The notes below the pieces were generated by a model that saw nothing but the letters and a program-made list of their open reading frames with translations, was not told where the DNA came from and did not search any database. The position numbers were made by a program, and so were the translations under genes. Of a stretch of DNA of 64,000 nt, positions 8,974-16,459 are shown in pieces (within the stretch, counting starts at the first letter, position 1; each line of letters begins with the position of its first letter). This DNA is from Aulosira sp. FACHB-615 (lineage in GTDB: Bacteria; Cyanobacteriota; Cyanobacteriia; Cyanobacteriales; Nostocaceae): assembly GCF_014698045.1 (NCBI RefSeq), contig NZ_JACJSE010000020.1, positions 48,855 to 112,854 on the forward strand. The letters run 5' to 3'.

Positions 8974-10026
8974 ATGAGATACAAACTCTTAGGCAAAAGT
9001 GGGTTGAGAGTTTCGGAACTCTGCTTGGGAACGATGACTTTTGGTGAAGACTGGGGTTGGGGTGCTTCTGTTGATGAAAGTCGGAGAATTTTTGAGACTT
9101 TTACAGCAGCCGGTGGGAATTTTATTGACACCGCCAATGGTTACACCAACGGTAGTAGTGAAAAAATTGTTGGTGAATTAATTGCTCAAGACAGAGAACG
9201 CTTTGTAGTTGCAACTAAATACTCTTTTCCCTCGCGGATGGGAGAAAATACAGGTAATCCCAATGGTAGCGGCAATCATCGCAAGAATTTGGTGCAATCC
9301 TTAGAAGGTAGTCTCAAACGACTGAATACAGACTATATTGATTTATTTTGGTTACATGCTTGGGATTTTACCACTCCAATTGAGGAGGTAATGCGATCGC
9401 TTGATGATGTGGTGCGTCAAGGTAAGGTTCTTTACATTGGGATTTCTGATGCACCTGCTTGGATTGTGGCTCAAGCTAATACTATCGCTCAATATCAAGG
9501 CTGGACGCAGTTTGTAGCTTTGCAAATTGAGTATAATTTAATTCAGCGAACACCAGAACGAGATTTGCTCCCAATGGCTAAAGCCCTTGATTTAGCAGTC
9601 ACACCTTGGTCGCCCTTAGCTGGTGGTGTACTGACAGGTAAGTATAATCAGCCTCTGCAACCAGGAGAAGAACAAGGTAGGCTTGCCAACACTGCATTTG
9701 GAACTGTATCAGAACGCAGTTTAGCGATCGCCGCAGTAGTGAGTCAAGTTGCTACGGAAATTGGCGCTTCACCTTCGCAAGTCGCATTAGCTTGGTTACG
9801 CGCCCAAAGTGGTGTAATGATTCCTATCGTCGGCGCACGCAAACTCAGCCAATTTCAAGATAACTTGGCTTGTTTAGATATCACCTTATCGCCGGAACAC
9901 CTGCAACGCCTCAACGAAGTGAGTCAAATTGAACTAGGTTTTCCCCACGACTTCTTGCAAAATGACATCATCCGCGATCGCCTGTTTGGTGGTACATTCA
10001 ATGCGATCGACAACCACCGCCTTTGA
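8974..10026 (+). CDS. Aldo/keto reductase
   Basis: A 350-residue NADPH-dependent aldo/keto reductase. The catalytic tetrad is visible: Asp and Tyr in FIDTANGYTNG (about residues 50-56), Lys in VVATKYSF (about 82) and His in LFWLHAWD (about 125). The cofactor end is seen in IPIVGARKLSQFQDNLACLD. LGLGTMTFGEDWGWGA at the N-terminus is typical of the AKR subgroup related to YajO/Tas. It probably reduces aldehydes or ketones in the cytoplasm; the substrate cannot be read from the sequence. It ends 130 bases before dps. Confidence 0.88.
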   Translation: MRYKLLGKSGLRVSELCLGTMTFGEDWGWGASVDESRRIFETFTAAGGNFIDTANGYTNGSSEKIVGELIAQDRERFVVATKYSFPSRMGENTGNPNGSGNHRKNLVQSLEGSLKRLNTDYIDLFWLHAWDFTTPIEEVMRSLDDVVRQGKVLYIGISDAPAWIVAQANTIAQYQGWTQFVALQIEYNLIQRTPERDLLPMAKALDLAVTPWSPLAGGVLTGKYNQPLQPGEEQGRLANTAFGTVSERSLAIAAVVSQVATEIGASPSQVALAWLRAQSGVMIPIVGARKLSQFQDNLACLDITLSPEHLQRLNEVSQIELGFPHDFLQNDIIRDRLFGGTFNAIDNHRL

Positions 10027-10156
10027 ATTACTGAGTATCCGCAAGAGTAATCAAGATAATAAATCATTCCTGCGGAAAAACCATCTGTCTTTCGGAAGTT
10101 CCCCAAACTCCATCACTATTTGTAGACTCAATGTGTCGATCAACAAATTTAGAACC

Positions 10157-10717
10157 ATGAGCGACAATAAGCAGACATCCCGTCTTTATCCCTCTCGTAT
10201 TGATATTCCTGCCGAAGCACGTTCTCAAATCGTAGCCATTCTGAATCAAACATTGGCAGCTACCTTAGATTTGAAAACCCAGACAAAGCAAGCACACTGG
10301 AACGTTAAAGGTACAGACTTTTATCAGTTGCACGAATTGTTTGATGAGATTGCAGGCGAATTAGAAGAATATGTTGATACAGTGGCTGAACGTGTCACCG
10401 CGTTAGGTGGCTATGCTTTCGGAACCGCAAGACTAGCGGCTAGTAACTCCATCCTGCCAGAATATCCTCTGGATATTTTGGATGGCAAAGACCATGTAAC
10501 CGCATTAGCCGACCGTTTTGCACCTTACGCTAAACATATCCGAGAAGCGATCGCTAAAACCGACGACTTAGGTGATGCAGACACCGCAGACCTTTACACC
10601 GAAATTTCTCGCACCATTGACAAACGACTGTGGTTCTTAGAAGCTCATTTGCAAGTAGCAGAAATTAAAGCAGAGAATGGCTCTGCTACTACTAAAACAC
10701 CAGCTACAGTTAGATAA
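10157..10717 (+). CDS. dps: Dps family ferroxidase/DNA-protection protein
   Basis: A 186-residue Dps-type miniferritin. The ferroxidase motif is complete: His47 in HWNVKG, His59 in QLHELFDE, Asp74 and Glu78 in YVDTVAERVTALGG. The protein forms dodecamers that oxidise Fe2+ with H2O2 and store iron, protecting DNA. An open frame extends 65 codons upstream to 9962, but that part overlaps the aldo/keto reductase and has no Dps character, so the ATG at 10157 is the start. A hairpin with a T tract 32 bases beyond the stop looks like a terminator. Confidence 0.9.
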   Translation: MSDNKQTSRLYPSRIDIPAEARSQIVAILNQTLAATLDLKTQTKQAHWNVKGTDFYQLHELFDEIAGELEEYVDTVAERVTALGGYAFGTARLAASNSILPEYPLDILDGKDHVTALADRFAPYAKHIREAIAKTDDLGDADTADLYTEISRTIDKRLWFLEAHLQVAEIKAENGSATTKTPATVR

Positions 10718-10749
10718 TTCCTGGCAAACTTCATAGTATCCTTTTGGTA

Positions 10750-10779
10750 AGTACGCCACTTTTTAGTGCGTACTTTTCA
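10750..10779 (+). terminator. Terminator after dps
   Basis: AGTACGCCAC and GTGCGTACT pair with one bulged base around a TTTTTA loop, and the stem is followed by TTTTCATTTT, the pattern of a factor-independent terminator. Confidence 0.65.
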
Positions 10780-10982
10780 TTTTATAGGTAGATATTCTAA
10801 TATTTAAATAAGTCGAAAGCCAGCTAGATAAATCAAAATTCTCTCTGAGATTAGTGATTAATTGGCAGTTAAAATCTAGCGCATCGATTTGGTAATTAAT
10901 TAACTGCATTAATTTGCATATTTCTGTACACAAGAATATTAATTATTGAGATTACCAAAACTAAATCAACTGAGGTAAATTT

Positions 10983-11699
10983 ATGTCTCAAAATACAATT
11001 AACTATTTAATTCATGATCGAAACAATCGCGGTCGGAGCCAAATCGGCTGGCTAGATAGTTACCACACATTTTCCTTCAGCCATTTTTATGATCCCAATC
11101 GGATGGGATTCCGGTCTCTGCGCGTGATTAACGACGATCGCATTGCGCCTGGTGCGGGTTTTCCTACCCACGGACATCGAGATATGGAAATTCTCACTTA
11201 TGTGCTGTCTGGCGCTGTTGAGCATAAAGATAGTTTGGGTACAGGTTCAGTCATTCGTCCTGGTGATGCTCAAATTATGAGTGCAGGTACAGGAATTATG
11301 CACAGCGAGTTTAATCCCTCACCCACCGAACCACTCCATCTACTGCAAATCTGGATTTTACCAGATGAGCAAGGCTTGGCTCCCAGATATGAACAAAAAG
11401 CATTTTCTGTAGAAGAAAAACGCGGTCAATTACGCTTAATCGCCGCCAAAGATGGCCGCGACGGTGCGGTAACAATTCATCAAGATGTGGATTTATACGC
11501 CTCTGTTTTAGAAAGCGGTGATGTGGTGAATTATCACCTGAAACGCGATCGCTATGCTTGGTTGCAAATAGCTCAAGGTATAGCCACACTGAACGGCGAA
11601 GAACTCAGAGCCGGTGACGGTGTACAAATCAGTGGCGAGGAAAAACTCGAAATTAGCACCAACCTGAGCGCGGAAATCCTGCTATTTGATTTAAAGTGA
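10983..11699 (+). CDS. Pirin family bicupin protein
   Basis: A 238-residue pirin-like protein (YhhW/PirAB type). The N-terminal cupin carries the metal ligands: two His in FPTHGHRDMEI (about residues 60-64) and the His/Glu pair in GIMHSEFN (about 106-108). The second cupin (residues about 145-235) is shorter and lacks clear ligands, as in the family. Bacterial relatives have quercetinase activity or act as redox-linked regulators; the role here is unknown. The ATG has a TGAGGT ribosome-binding site. The gene is isolated, 283 bases after dps. Confidence 0.88.
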   Translation: MSQNTINYLIHDRNNRGRSQIGWLDSYHTFSFSHFYDPNRMGFRSLRVINDDRIAPGAGFPTHGHRDMEILTYVLSGAVEHKDSLGTGSVIRPGDAQIMSAGTGIMHSEFNPSPTEPLHLLQIWILPDEQGLAPRYEQKAFSVEEKRGQLRLIAAKDGRDGAVTIHQDVDLYASVLESGDVVNYHLKRDRYAWLQIAQGIATLNGEELRAGDGVQISGEEKLEISTNLSAEILLFDLK

Positions 11700-12035
11700 G
11701 TTCCATGAGTGCTGTTTGACCTCCAGCTTTTATCAGTTGACAATTGTCAACTGATTAGATTTACAAATAACTCATCGTGATGGCGGAAAAATCAGCACCC
11801 CCTACTACTGTAAAGGCGGGTTAATAGGGGATTTCCTTTACCCAGAGATTCTTTTACTCAACCTGCCCTTACCTATAAAGATAATTGCCAAAACTAACCT
11901 AGGATATCATACGCTTTTATATACTTACGTAATACTTCAAAAAGTCTTTAATTTTATTGCCTGTTATTTTTGGTAAAAACTACTATAATTGAATCCACTA
12001 GATAAAATACTTGCAACCATAAGCAACCCCTAACT
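11700..12035. other. Intergenic region upstream of nadA
   Basis: The first part holds a short inverted repeat (CAGTTGACAATTGTCAACTG around 11737-11756), a perfect palindrome shortly after the pirin gene. Further on, TATAAT at 11984-11989 lies 46 bases before the nadA GTG and could be its -10 box, but no convincing -35 is seen. Nothing else is recognised. Confidence 0.45.
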
Positions 12036-13010
12036 GTGTTTACAACTGCATTTGCACCAAAAAACCAAACCCAATCAGGTGAACTACCACGAGATTTATT
12101 TGCTGCTATTGAGGATTTAAAAAAAGAACTCAATGCGGTAATCTTGGCGCATTACTATCAAGAACCAGATATTCAAGATATTGCAGATTTTATTGGTGAT
12201 TCGTTACAACTGGCGAAAGCCGCAGCTCAGACCAATGCAGATGTAATTGTCTTTGCTGGCGTACACTTTATGGCAGAAACAGCCAAAATTCTCAATCCTG
12301 ATAAGTTAGTACTGTTACCTGATTTAACTGCTGGTTGTTCTTTAGCAGATAGTTGTCCACCAAAGGAATTTGCGGCGTTTAAAGCAGCTTATCCTGATCA
12401 TTTGGTGGTTTCGTATATTAACTGCTCTGCTGACATTAAGGCAATGAGCGATATTATTTGTACTAGTTCTAATGCTGTCAAAATTGTGCAGCAGATACCC
12501 AAAGACCAGCCAATTATTTTTGCTCCAGACCGGAATTTAGGGCGCTATGTCATGGAACAAACTGGCAGAGATTTGGTACTGTGGCAAGGTAGCTGTGTTG
12601 TCCATGAAACCTTTTCCGAAAAGAAAATCGTCCAGTTAAAAATAGCACATCCCCAAGCGGAGGCGATCGCTCACCCAGAATGTGAAACTAGCGTTTTGCG
12701 CCACGCTAATTATATTGGTTCGACGGCAGCTTTACTCAAATATTGTCAGACCAGCCCTGCCCAAGAATTTATTGTGGCGACAGAACCAGGAATTATTCAC
12801 CAAATGCAAAAATTTGCGCCAGATAAGCATTTTATTCCTGCGCCACCAACAAATAATTGTAACTGTAATGAGTGTCCGTTTATGCGACTCAATACATTAG
12901 AAAAATTGTATTTAGCGATGAAAAATCGCGCTCCTGAAATTACAATGTCTGAAGATATTAGAGTGGCGGCGCTGCGTCCCATGCAACGGATGTTAGAAAT
13001 GAGTGTTTAA
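12036..13010 (+). CDS. nadA: Quinolinate synthase A
   Basis: A 324-residue NadA. It condenses iminoaspartate with dihydroxyacetone phosphate to quinolinate, the first pyridine-ring step of NAD synthesis, using a [4Fe-4S] cluster. The three cluster cysteines fit TAGCSLADSCPP (about residue 106), WQGSCVVHETF (about 195) and CNCNECPF (about 280). ILAHYYQEPDIQDIADFIGDS near residue 38 and HPEC near 215 are also diagnostic. The start is GTG; the next Met is far inside the conserved region, so GTG is likely right. The full length of the family is present. Confidence 0.93.
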   Translation: MFTTAFAPKNQTQSGELPRDLFAAIEDLKKELNAVILAHYYQEPDIQDIADFIGDSLQLAKAAAQTNADVIVFAGVHFMAETAKILNPDKLVLLPDLTAGCSLADSCPPKEFAAFKAAYPDHLVVSYINCSADIKAMSDIICTSSNAVKIVQQIPKDQPIIFAPDRNLGRYVMEQTGRDLVLWQGSCVVHETFSEKKIVQLKIAHPQAEAIAHPECETSVLRHANYIGSTAALLKYCQTSPAQEFIVATEPGIIHQMQKFAPDKHFIPAPPTNNCNCNECPFMRLNTLEKLYLAMKNRAPEITMSEDIRVAALRPMQRMLEMSV

Positions 13011-13050
13011 AAGTGCTGCTGTCACAAACTTGGAATATTTGAGAGCAACA

Positions 13051-13083
13051 AGATATCCGACTTCTTCAAGAAGTCGGGTATCT
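13051..13083. repeat. 33-bp inverted repeat, copy 2 (covarying arms)
   Basis: AGATATCCGACTTCTT and AAGAAGTCGGGTATCT form the same hairpin as at 6152, 40 bases after nadA. Arm position 5 is A here, with T in the matching place of the other arm, whereas other copies have C and G: a compensatory change. Position 6 is a T-G wobble. It may serve as a terminator between the convergent nadA and the next gene. Confidence 0.88.
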
Positions 13084-13101
13084 GAACAAGCTTTGATAAC
13101 A

Positions 13102-13485
13102 CTATTTAACTGGAAAGAAATGCTGTTTAATTACATCTAGCTGTGAACAATTCCAATAATCAATGTGAGAAATAATCAAATCATCAGAGTTAAGTTTTAA
13201 TTCGCTCCAGCCAGTGATAGAAATGCGGGGTTTCCAAGGTAAGGGACTATTCCAACTCAGTGTCCACTCAGTTTTGATAGTGTCTCCCAAACGTTGAATA
13301 CTATGTAAATCCATTTTGAGATTTAAAAAGAAAGTCTGGATAAATTTAATCATCCACTGATAAAGTTTAATTCCTCGAAATTTAAAAACTGCATCTTGAA
13401 AATAAACATCTTCTGCGTAAATTGAATATGTTTGATTTTCAGGAAATCTTTGATAATCTTCTTTGAGAATTTCGATAATATCCAT
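13102..13485 (-). CDS. DUF2358 / SnoaL-like protein
   Basis: A 127-residue protein. IIEILKEDYQRFPENQTYSIYAEDVYFQDAV and FRGIKLYQWMIKFIQTFF match the DUF2358 family of plants and cyanobacteria, which has an NTF2/SnoaL-like cone fold. Function is not known. The end, LIISHIDYWNCSQLDVIKQHFFP, is the conserved final strand and helix. It is downstream of, and co-directional with, the hypothetical gene at 13609; a heptamer repeat array lies between them. Confidence 0.75.
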   Translation of the reverse strand: MDIIEILKEDYQRFPENQTYSIYAEDVYFQDAVFKFRGIKLYQWMIKFIQTFFLNLKMDLHSIQRLGDTIKTEWTLSWNSPLPWKPRISITGWSELKLNSDDLIISHIDYWNCSQLDVIKQHFFPVK

Positions 13486-13549
13486 GAATAAAAATAGGGA
13501 GTAGGGGGTAGGGGGTAGGGACTAAGAATTAGGGATTAGTATTTTTTCT

Positions 13550-13605
13550 CAGCACTCAGCACTCAGCACTCAGCACTCAGCACTCAGCACTCAGCACTCA
13601 GCACT
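13550..13605. repeat. Heptamer tandem array (CAGCACT)8
   Basis: Eight exact copies of CAGCACT, immediately before the stop end of the gene at 13609. It is a short tandemly repeated repetitive (STRR) sequence, which is common in heterocyst-forming cyanobacteria. A GTAGGGG-type short repeat precedes it at 13500-13520. Confidence 0.95.
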
Positions 13606-13608
13606 TTG

Positions 13609-14172
13609 CTATATTTCATTCCACAGGCGTTCTAGTTGATATTGCCAAGTTGCTAATACTTGTTCTCTATCGTTAGCAGATTGGTTAATTTCACCCATTA
13701 AGCCTTCTGCATAAAATCTGTCTAAGTTTTGCATTGTGGCTTGTAGAGATTGTCCTTGCTGTTTTGCGCCTTGGATAATTTTGCGGAGGCGGTTTTCAAT
13801 AAATCGATTGAAGACATCATTTAAACCAGCTTTATGAAGAGAAAGCAGTCTAGAAATAGCATTGGCAAAATCCGCACTCACTAATGTACCCATATTATGG
13901 TGATAGACTCCCCAAACTACTCCGTCATAGATGGCGTAGCGGGTTTCCTGAGTTTCATCAAAGTTGGCTTCTAAAAATTGGGTTAAAAATGTTTCCGCTT
14001 CTTGTAGCGGTACAATCGGCAATAGCACTCGCAGCCAAGTTTGGTCTTCTGACAGCAGCACTAACAGCCGAAAACTAGGTGAGTCTACTTGCCAAGATCC
14101 AGGTGCGATCGCAGCTATACTTTCTGTACCAAAGAATTCTGTTAGTGTTACCGCAATTTCGTCAGGTGTCAT
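13609..14172 (-). CDS. Conserved cyanobacterial hypothetical protein
   Basis: I do not recognise a characterised family for this 187-residue soluble protein. It starts TPDEIAVTLTEFFG, has SWQVDSPSFRLLVLLSEDQTWLRVLLP in an alternating beta pattern, then RYAIYDGVVWGVYHHNMGTL, and a helical second half (residues about 95-187). The first half resembles the YbjN/secretion-chaperone type of alpha-beta fold, but this is only an impression. The coding frame is clean and codon use is like the neighbours. The stop lies 3 bases from the heptamer array. Confidence 0.75.
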   Translation of the reverse strand: MTPDEIAVTLTEFFGTESIAAIAPGSWQVDSPSFRLLVLLSEDQTWLRVLLPIVPLQEAETFLTQFLEANFDETQETRYAIYDGVVWGVYHHNMGTLVSADFANAISRLLSLHKAGLNDVFNRFIENRLRKIIQGAKQQGQSLQATMQNLDRFYAEGLMGEINQSANDREQVLATWQYQLERLWNEI

Positions 14173-14293
14173 AGTCTAAATTTGAGCTTTACCATCTAGG
14201 GTAACGCTTTCAAGGCACAAAGGTTATCTGTGAAATTTGGGTGTCAGGGTGTGGGGGTGTTCTTTTAACTCAGCACTTTCAACTCAGCACTCT

Positions 14294-15295
14294 TCATAAA
14301 ACTGTGCGCTGTAACTCTGGGAAAACTTTGGCTACTTTACTCAGCACGTAATCACCGTAGGTTCCTTGAAAGTTATGCACACTGGCTTTATCCCAACGTT
14401 CTTGAGAATCTTCTTGGACGACGTGATTTAATTCAATCGGTTTGACTTCTACATCAAAGTTGGGATCGAAGAAGAACGGAAAGGATAGGCGATCGCGTCC
14501 ACTAAAATTTTGTACCCGATGGGGTGTAGATTTGTATAATCCGCCTGTCATACGATCGAGCATATCGCCGATGTTACAGACAAAGGAGTTCGGTACAGGT
14601 GGCGCATCAATCCAGCGTGATTTTGATTTGATTTGCAAACCACCTAAATTGTCTTGTTTGAGAATAGTTAATACGCCGTAATCTGTATGTTCACCAACTC
14701 CCCAGCGAATTTCGTCGTTGCTTGATAACTGATCAGGCGGGTAGTTAAAGATGCGAAATAATATTAAGGGGTCGCTGGTGTAGCGATCGCTAAAGTAAGA
14801 TGCTTCTAATCCCAAGCTTAAGGCAATACCTGTCATTAAAATATGTCCCAGCTTGGTCATTACTGACATATACTCTAGTACTGTCTCACGAAATAGTGGC
14901 AGATTAGGCGGAAACAAATTTGCACCGTGCATAGGTGTACCAGCTTTTACCTGCGGGTGTGATGAAGTTAATTCCGCACCAAAATAAATCCCCTCTTTTA
15001 AATCTGGCTTTCCTGATGTGAGTTCGTCACCCACAGGAAAGTAACCCCGCCATGCTTTTCCAGCCAACGCCATAGGGATTTGCATTTTGGTGGCTAAATC
15101 TTGGGCAAAAAATTCACGGCTACAATCTTCTAGGCGCTGCTGCAAGTCTATATCTACACCATGCCCAATAATATAGAAAAATCCATATTCCCGACAGGCT
15201 TGACCAATTTTTGCTGCTGTCAGGTGGCGATCGCTACTTTCTGTGACTAAGGCACTGATATCTATAATCGGAATTTGGTATTGTGTGATTGCCAT
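14294..15295 (-). CDS. 2-oxoglutarate/Fe(II)-dependent oxygenase, isopenicillin N synthase-like
   Basis: A 333-residue non-haem iron oxygenase. The N-terminal DIOX_N part is seen in IPIIDISALV and YGFFYIIGHGVD. The iron ligands fit the His and Asp of VGEHTDYGVLTIL (about residues 205-207) and the distal His of KSTPHRVQNF (about 258); RLSFPFFFDP supplies the 2-oxoglutarate-binding Arg-x-Ser. It belongs with the plant-type ethylene-forming/gibberellin oxidase and isopenicillin N synthase superfamily. The substrate is unknown and no biosynthetic cluster surrounds it, so a role in a nearby pathway cannot be inferred. Confidence 0.85.
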   Translation of the reverse strand: MAITQYQIPIIDISALVTESSDRHLTAAKIGQACREYGFFYIIGHGVDIDLQQRLEDCSREFFAQDLATKMQIPMALAGKAWRGYFPVGDELTSGKPDLKEGIYFGAELTSSHPQVKAGTPMHGANLFPPNLPLFRETVLEYMSVMTKLGHILMTGIALSLGLEASYFSDRYTSDPLILFRIFNYPPDQLSSNDEIRWGVGEHTDYGVLTILKQDNLGGLQIKSKSRWIDAPPVPNSFVCNIGDMLDRMTGGLYKSTPHRVQNFSGRDRLSFPFFFDPNFDVEVKPIELNHVVQEDSQERWDKASVHNFQGTYGDYVLSKVAKVFPELQRTVL

Positions 15296-15791
15296 AGTTT
15301 GATTTTTTACGTAATATTTAACACATCAATTTTTGATATATCTCATCGCCTTTCTTAACTTAGTGAGTTATAGATAAAAATAATTAACCGCAGATAGATT
15401 TGTCCTTCAGTCAACTAGTAAAATTTTCTCTCAATGCCAGATAACTTGTAGTTAATCTCTGCTAAATAACTGTGCAGAAATTCTTAACCTAAATTTGTAC
15501 TAATTTTAACTGGTTCTTTGCTCATACTGTCTGTCTTCATAAGAAGATTATGGGGTAACAATACTAAAATACACTAAATCTATCAAGTTTTAGATGTATT
15601 GGCTAATTTCTTTCTGACAGAAGAAAAAAGGAGTCATTAATGTGATTGATTAAACTGACAATCGCACATCAATAAAACTTTTAAATATTACGGTAATGTC
15701 ACCCGAAAAATTGACAAGATGCGACGCTGCATCAACTGTCTTTTTGGGATTTTTTTGTGTGGATTTGTTTAATTGAACGTGAGGAGTACAA
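15296..15791. other. Intergenic region, divergent promoters
   Basis: AT-rich region between the 2OG oxygenase and the hydroxylase-like gene. It should carry both promoters. I see no ORF with coding character, no RNA gene and no repeat family member. Confidence 0.4.
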
Positions 15792-16298
15792 ATGCTTGAG
15801 GCTATCGTTGTTGCTTGGCTGTTATTATTTTTTGGTGATTTTTTATCTACATTCGTGTATCACATACCTGAGCATGTTTTTGGTAGCCTCCACTTAAGAA
15901 CACATCATTCTTGGAAGAAGGACTTTCGCCACTATGCCATATTAACGGCAAATCTTCAGGTACTTTTAGATGGAATTTTGGGAGCTTTGCCTTATATAAT
16001 TATGGCATTTATTTTCTGGTCTTTCTCTCCCATTGGTGTGATTTTAGGATTGCTATTAGGTCAGTTTCATGTATGGTGGAGACACGTTAGTGTTTTGGGT
16101 TGGCAAACTCCAAAGGTCATCAATATTTTGTGTCAATTTCTATTCATTACAACTCCCGAAAGACACTGGCTGCATCATAATAAAACGAACCTGGGTTTTG
16201 GTGATATTTTCACTTTCTTTGAGCAACCTGCACAAGTTTGGCTGCGGTGGTTGCGTCTTTTGAGAGTACGTCTGCGTTATATCAATTTTGGATTTTAG
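15792..16298 (+). CDS. Fatty acid hydroxylase/sterol desaturase-like membrane protein
   Basis: A 168-residue membrane protein with histidine clusters spaced as in the diiron fatty acid hydroxylase superfamily: YHIPEH (about residue 23), LRTHHSW (about 36), FHVWWRH (about 92) and RHWLHHNK (about 119). Two hydrophobic stretches (about 55-85) lie between them. Members insert oxygen or desaturate lipids or carotenoids; the substrate here is unknown. GAGGAG precedes the ATG. The last four codons (Asn-Phe-Gly-Phe) and the stop fall inside a TTTTGGATTTTAGATTTTGG repeat, so the native C-terminus was probably altered by repeat insertion. Confidence 0.75.
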   Translation: MLEAIVVAWLLLFFGDFLSTFVYHIPEHVFGSLHLRTHHSWKKDFRHYAILTANLQVLLDGILGALPYIIMAFIFWSFSPIGVILGLLLGQFHVWWRHVSVLGWQTPKVINILCQFLFITTPERHWLHHNKTNLGFGDIFTFFEQPAQVWLRWLRLLRVRLRYINFGF

Positions 16299-16316
16299 AT
16301 TTTGGATTTTGGATTG
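16284..16316. repeat. ATTTTGGATTTTAGATTTTG-type AT-rich repeat
   Basis: A run of TTTTGGA/TTTTAGA units that overlaps the 3' end of the hydroxylase-like gene. The same motif recurs at 27391-27410 and 27461-27470, and a shorter form lies at 62490. Confidence 0.7.
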
Positions 16317-16411
16317 GTAGTGATCTATTTGTCGTAATCATCTTTACGCATGGGCATAACCTTTGTGTATAAGTCCTAAATCTGACTGCTGAATTTTCTT
16401 GAGATATGAAA

Positions 16412-16432
16412 AGCCTCCCACATTGGGAGGCT
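16412..16432 (-). terminator. Terminator of the 1039-residue protein gene
   Basis: AGCCTCCC and GGGAGGCT form a perfect 8-bp stem with a 5-base loop. Read on the minus strand it is followed by TTTTC and lies 28 bases after the stop at 16460. Confidence 0.75.
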
Positions 16433-16459
16433 AAAATTTTAGCGGAGACAGTTTTTAAG

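Noticed and set aside
9962..10156. Long N-terminal extension of Dps to 251 residues
   Set aside because: The extension overlaps the aldo/keto reductase, has no Dps character, and an ATG at 10157 starts the conserved protein.
13550..13605. Possible CRISPR array
   Set aside because: The eight heptamers have no spacers; this is a short tandem repeat (STRR).
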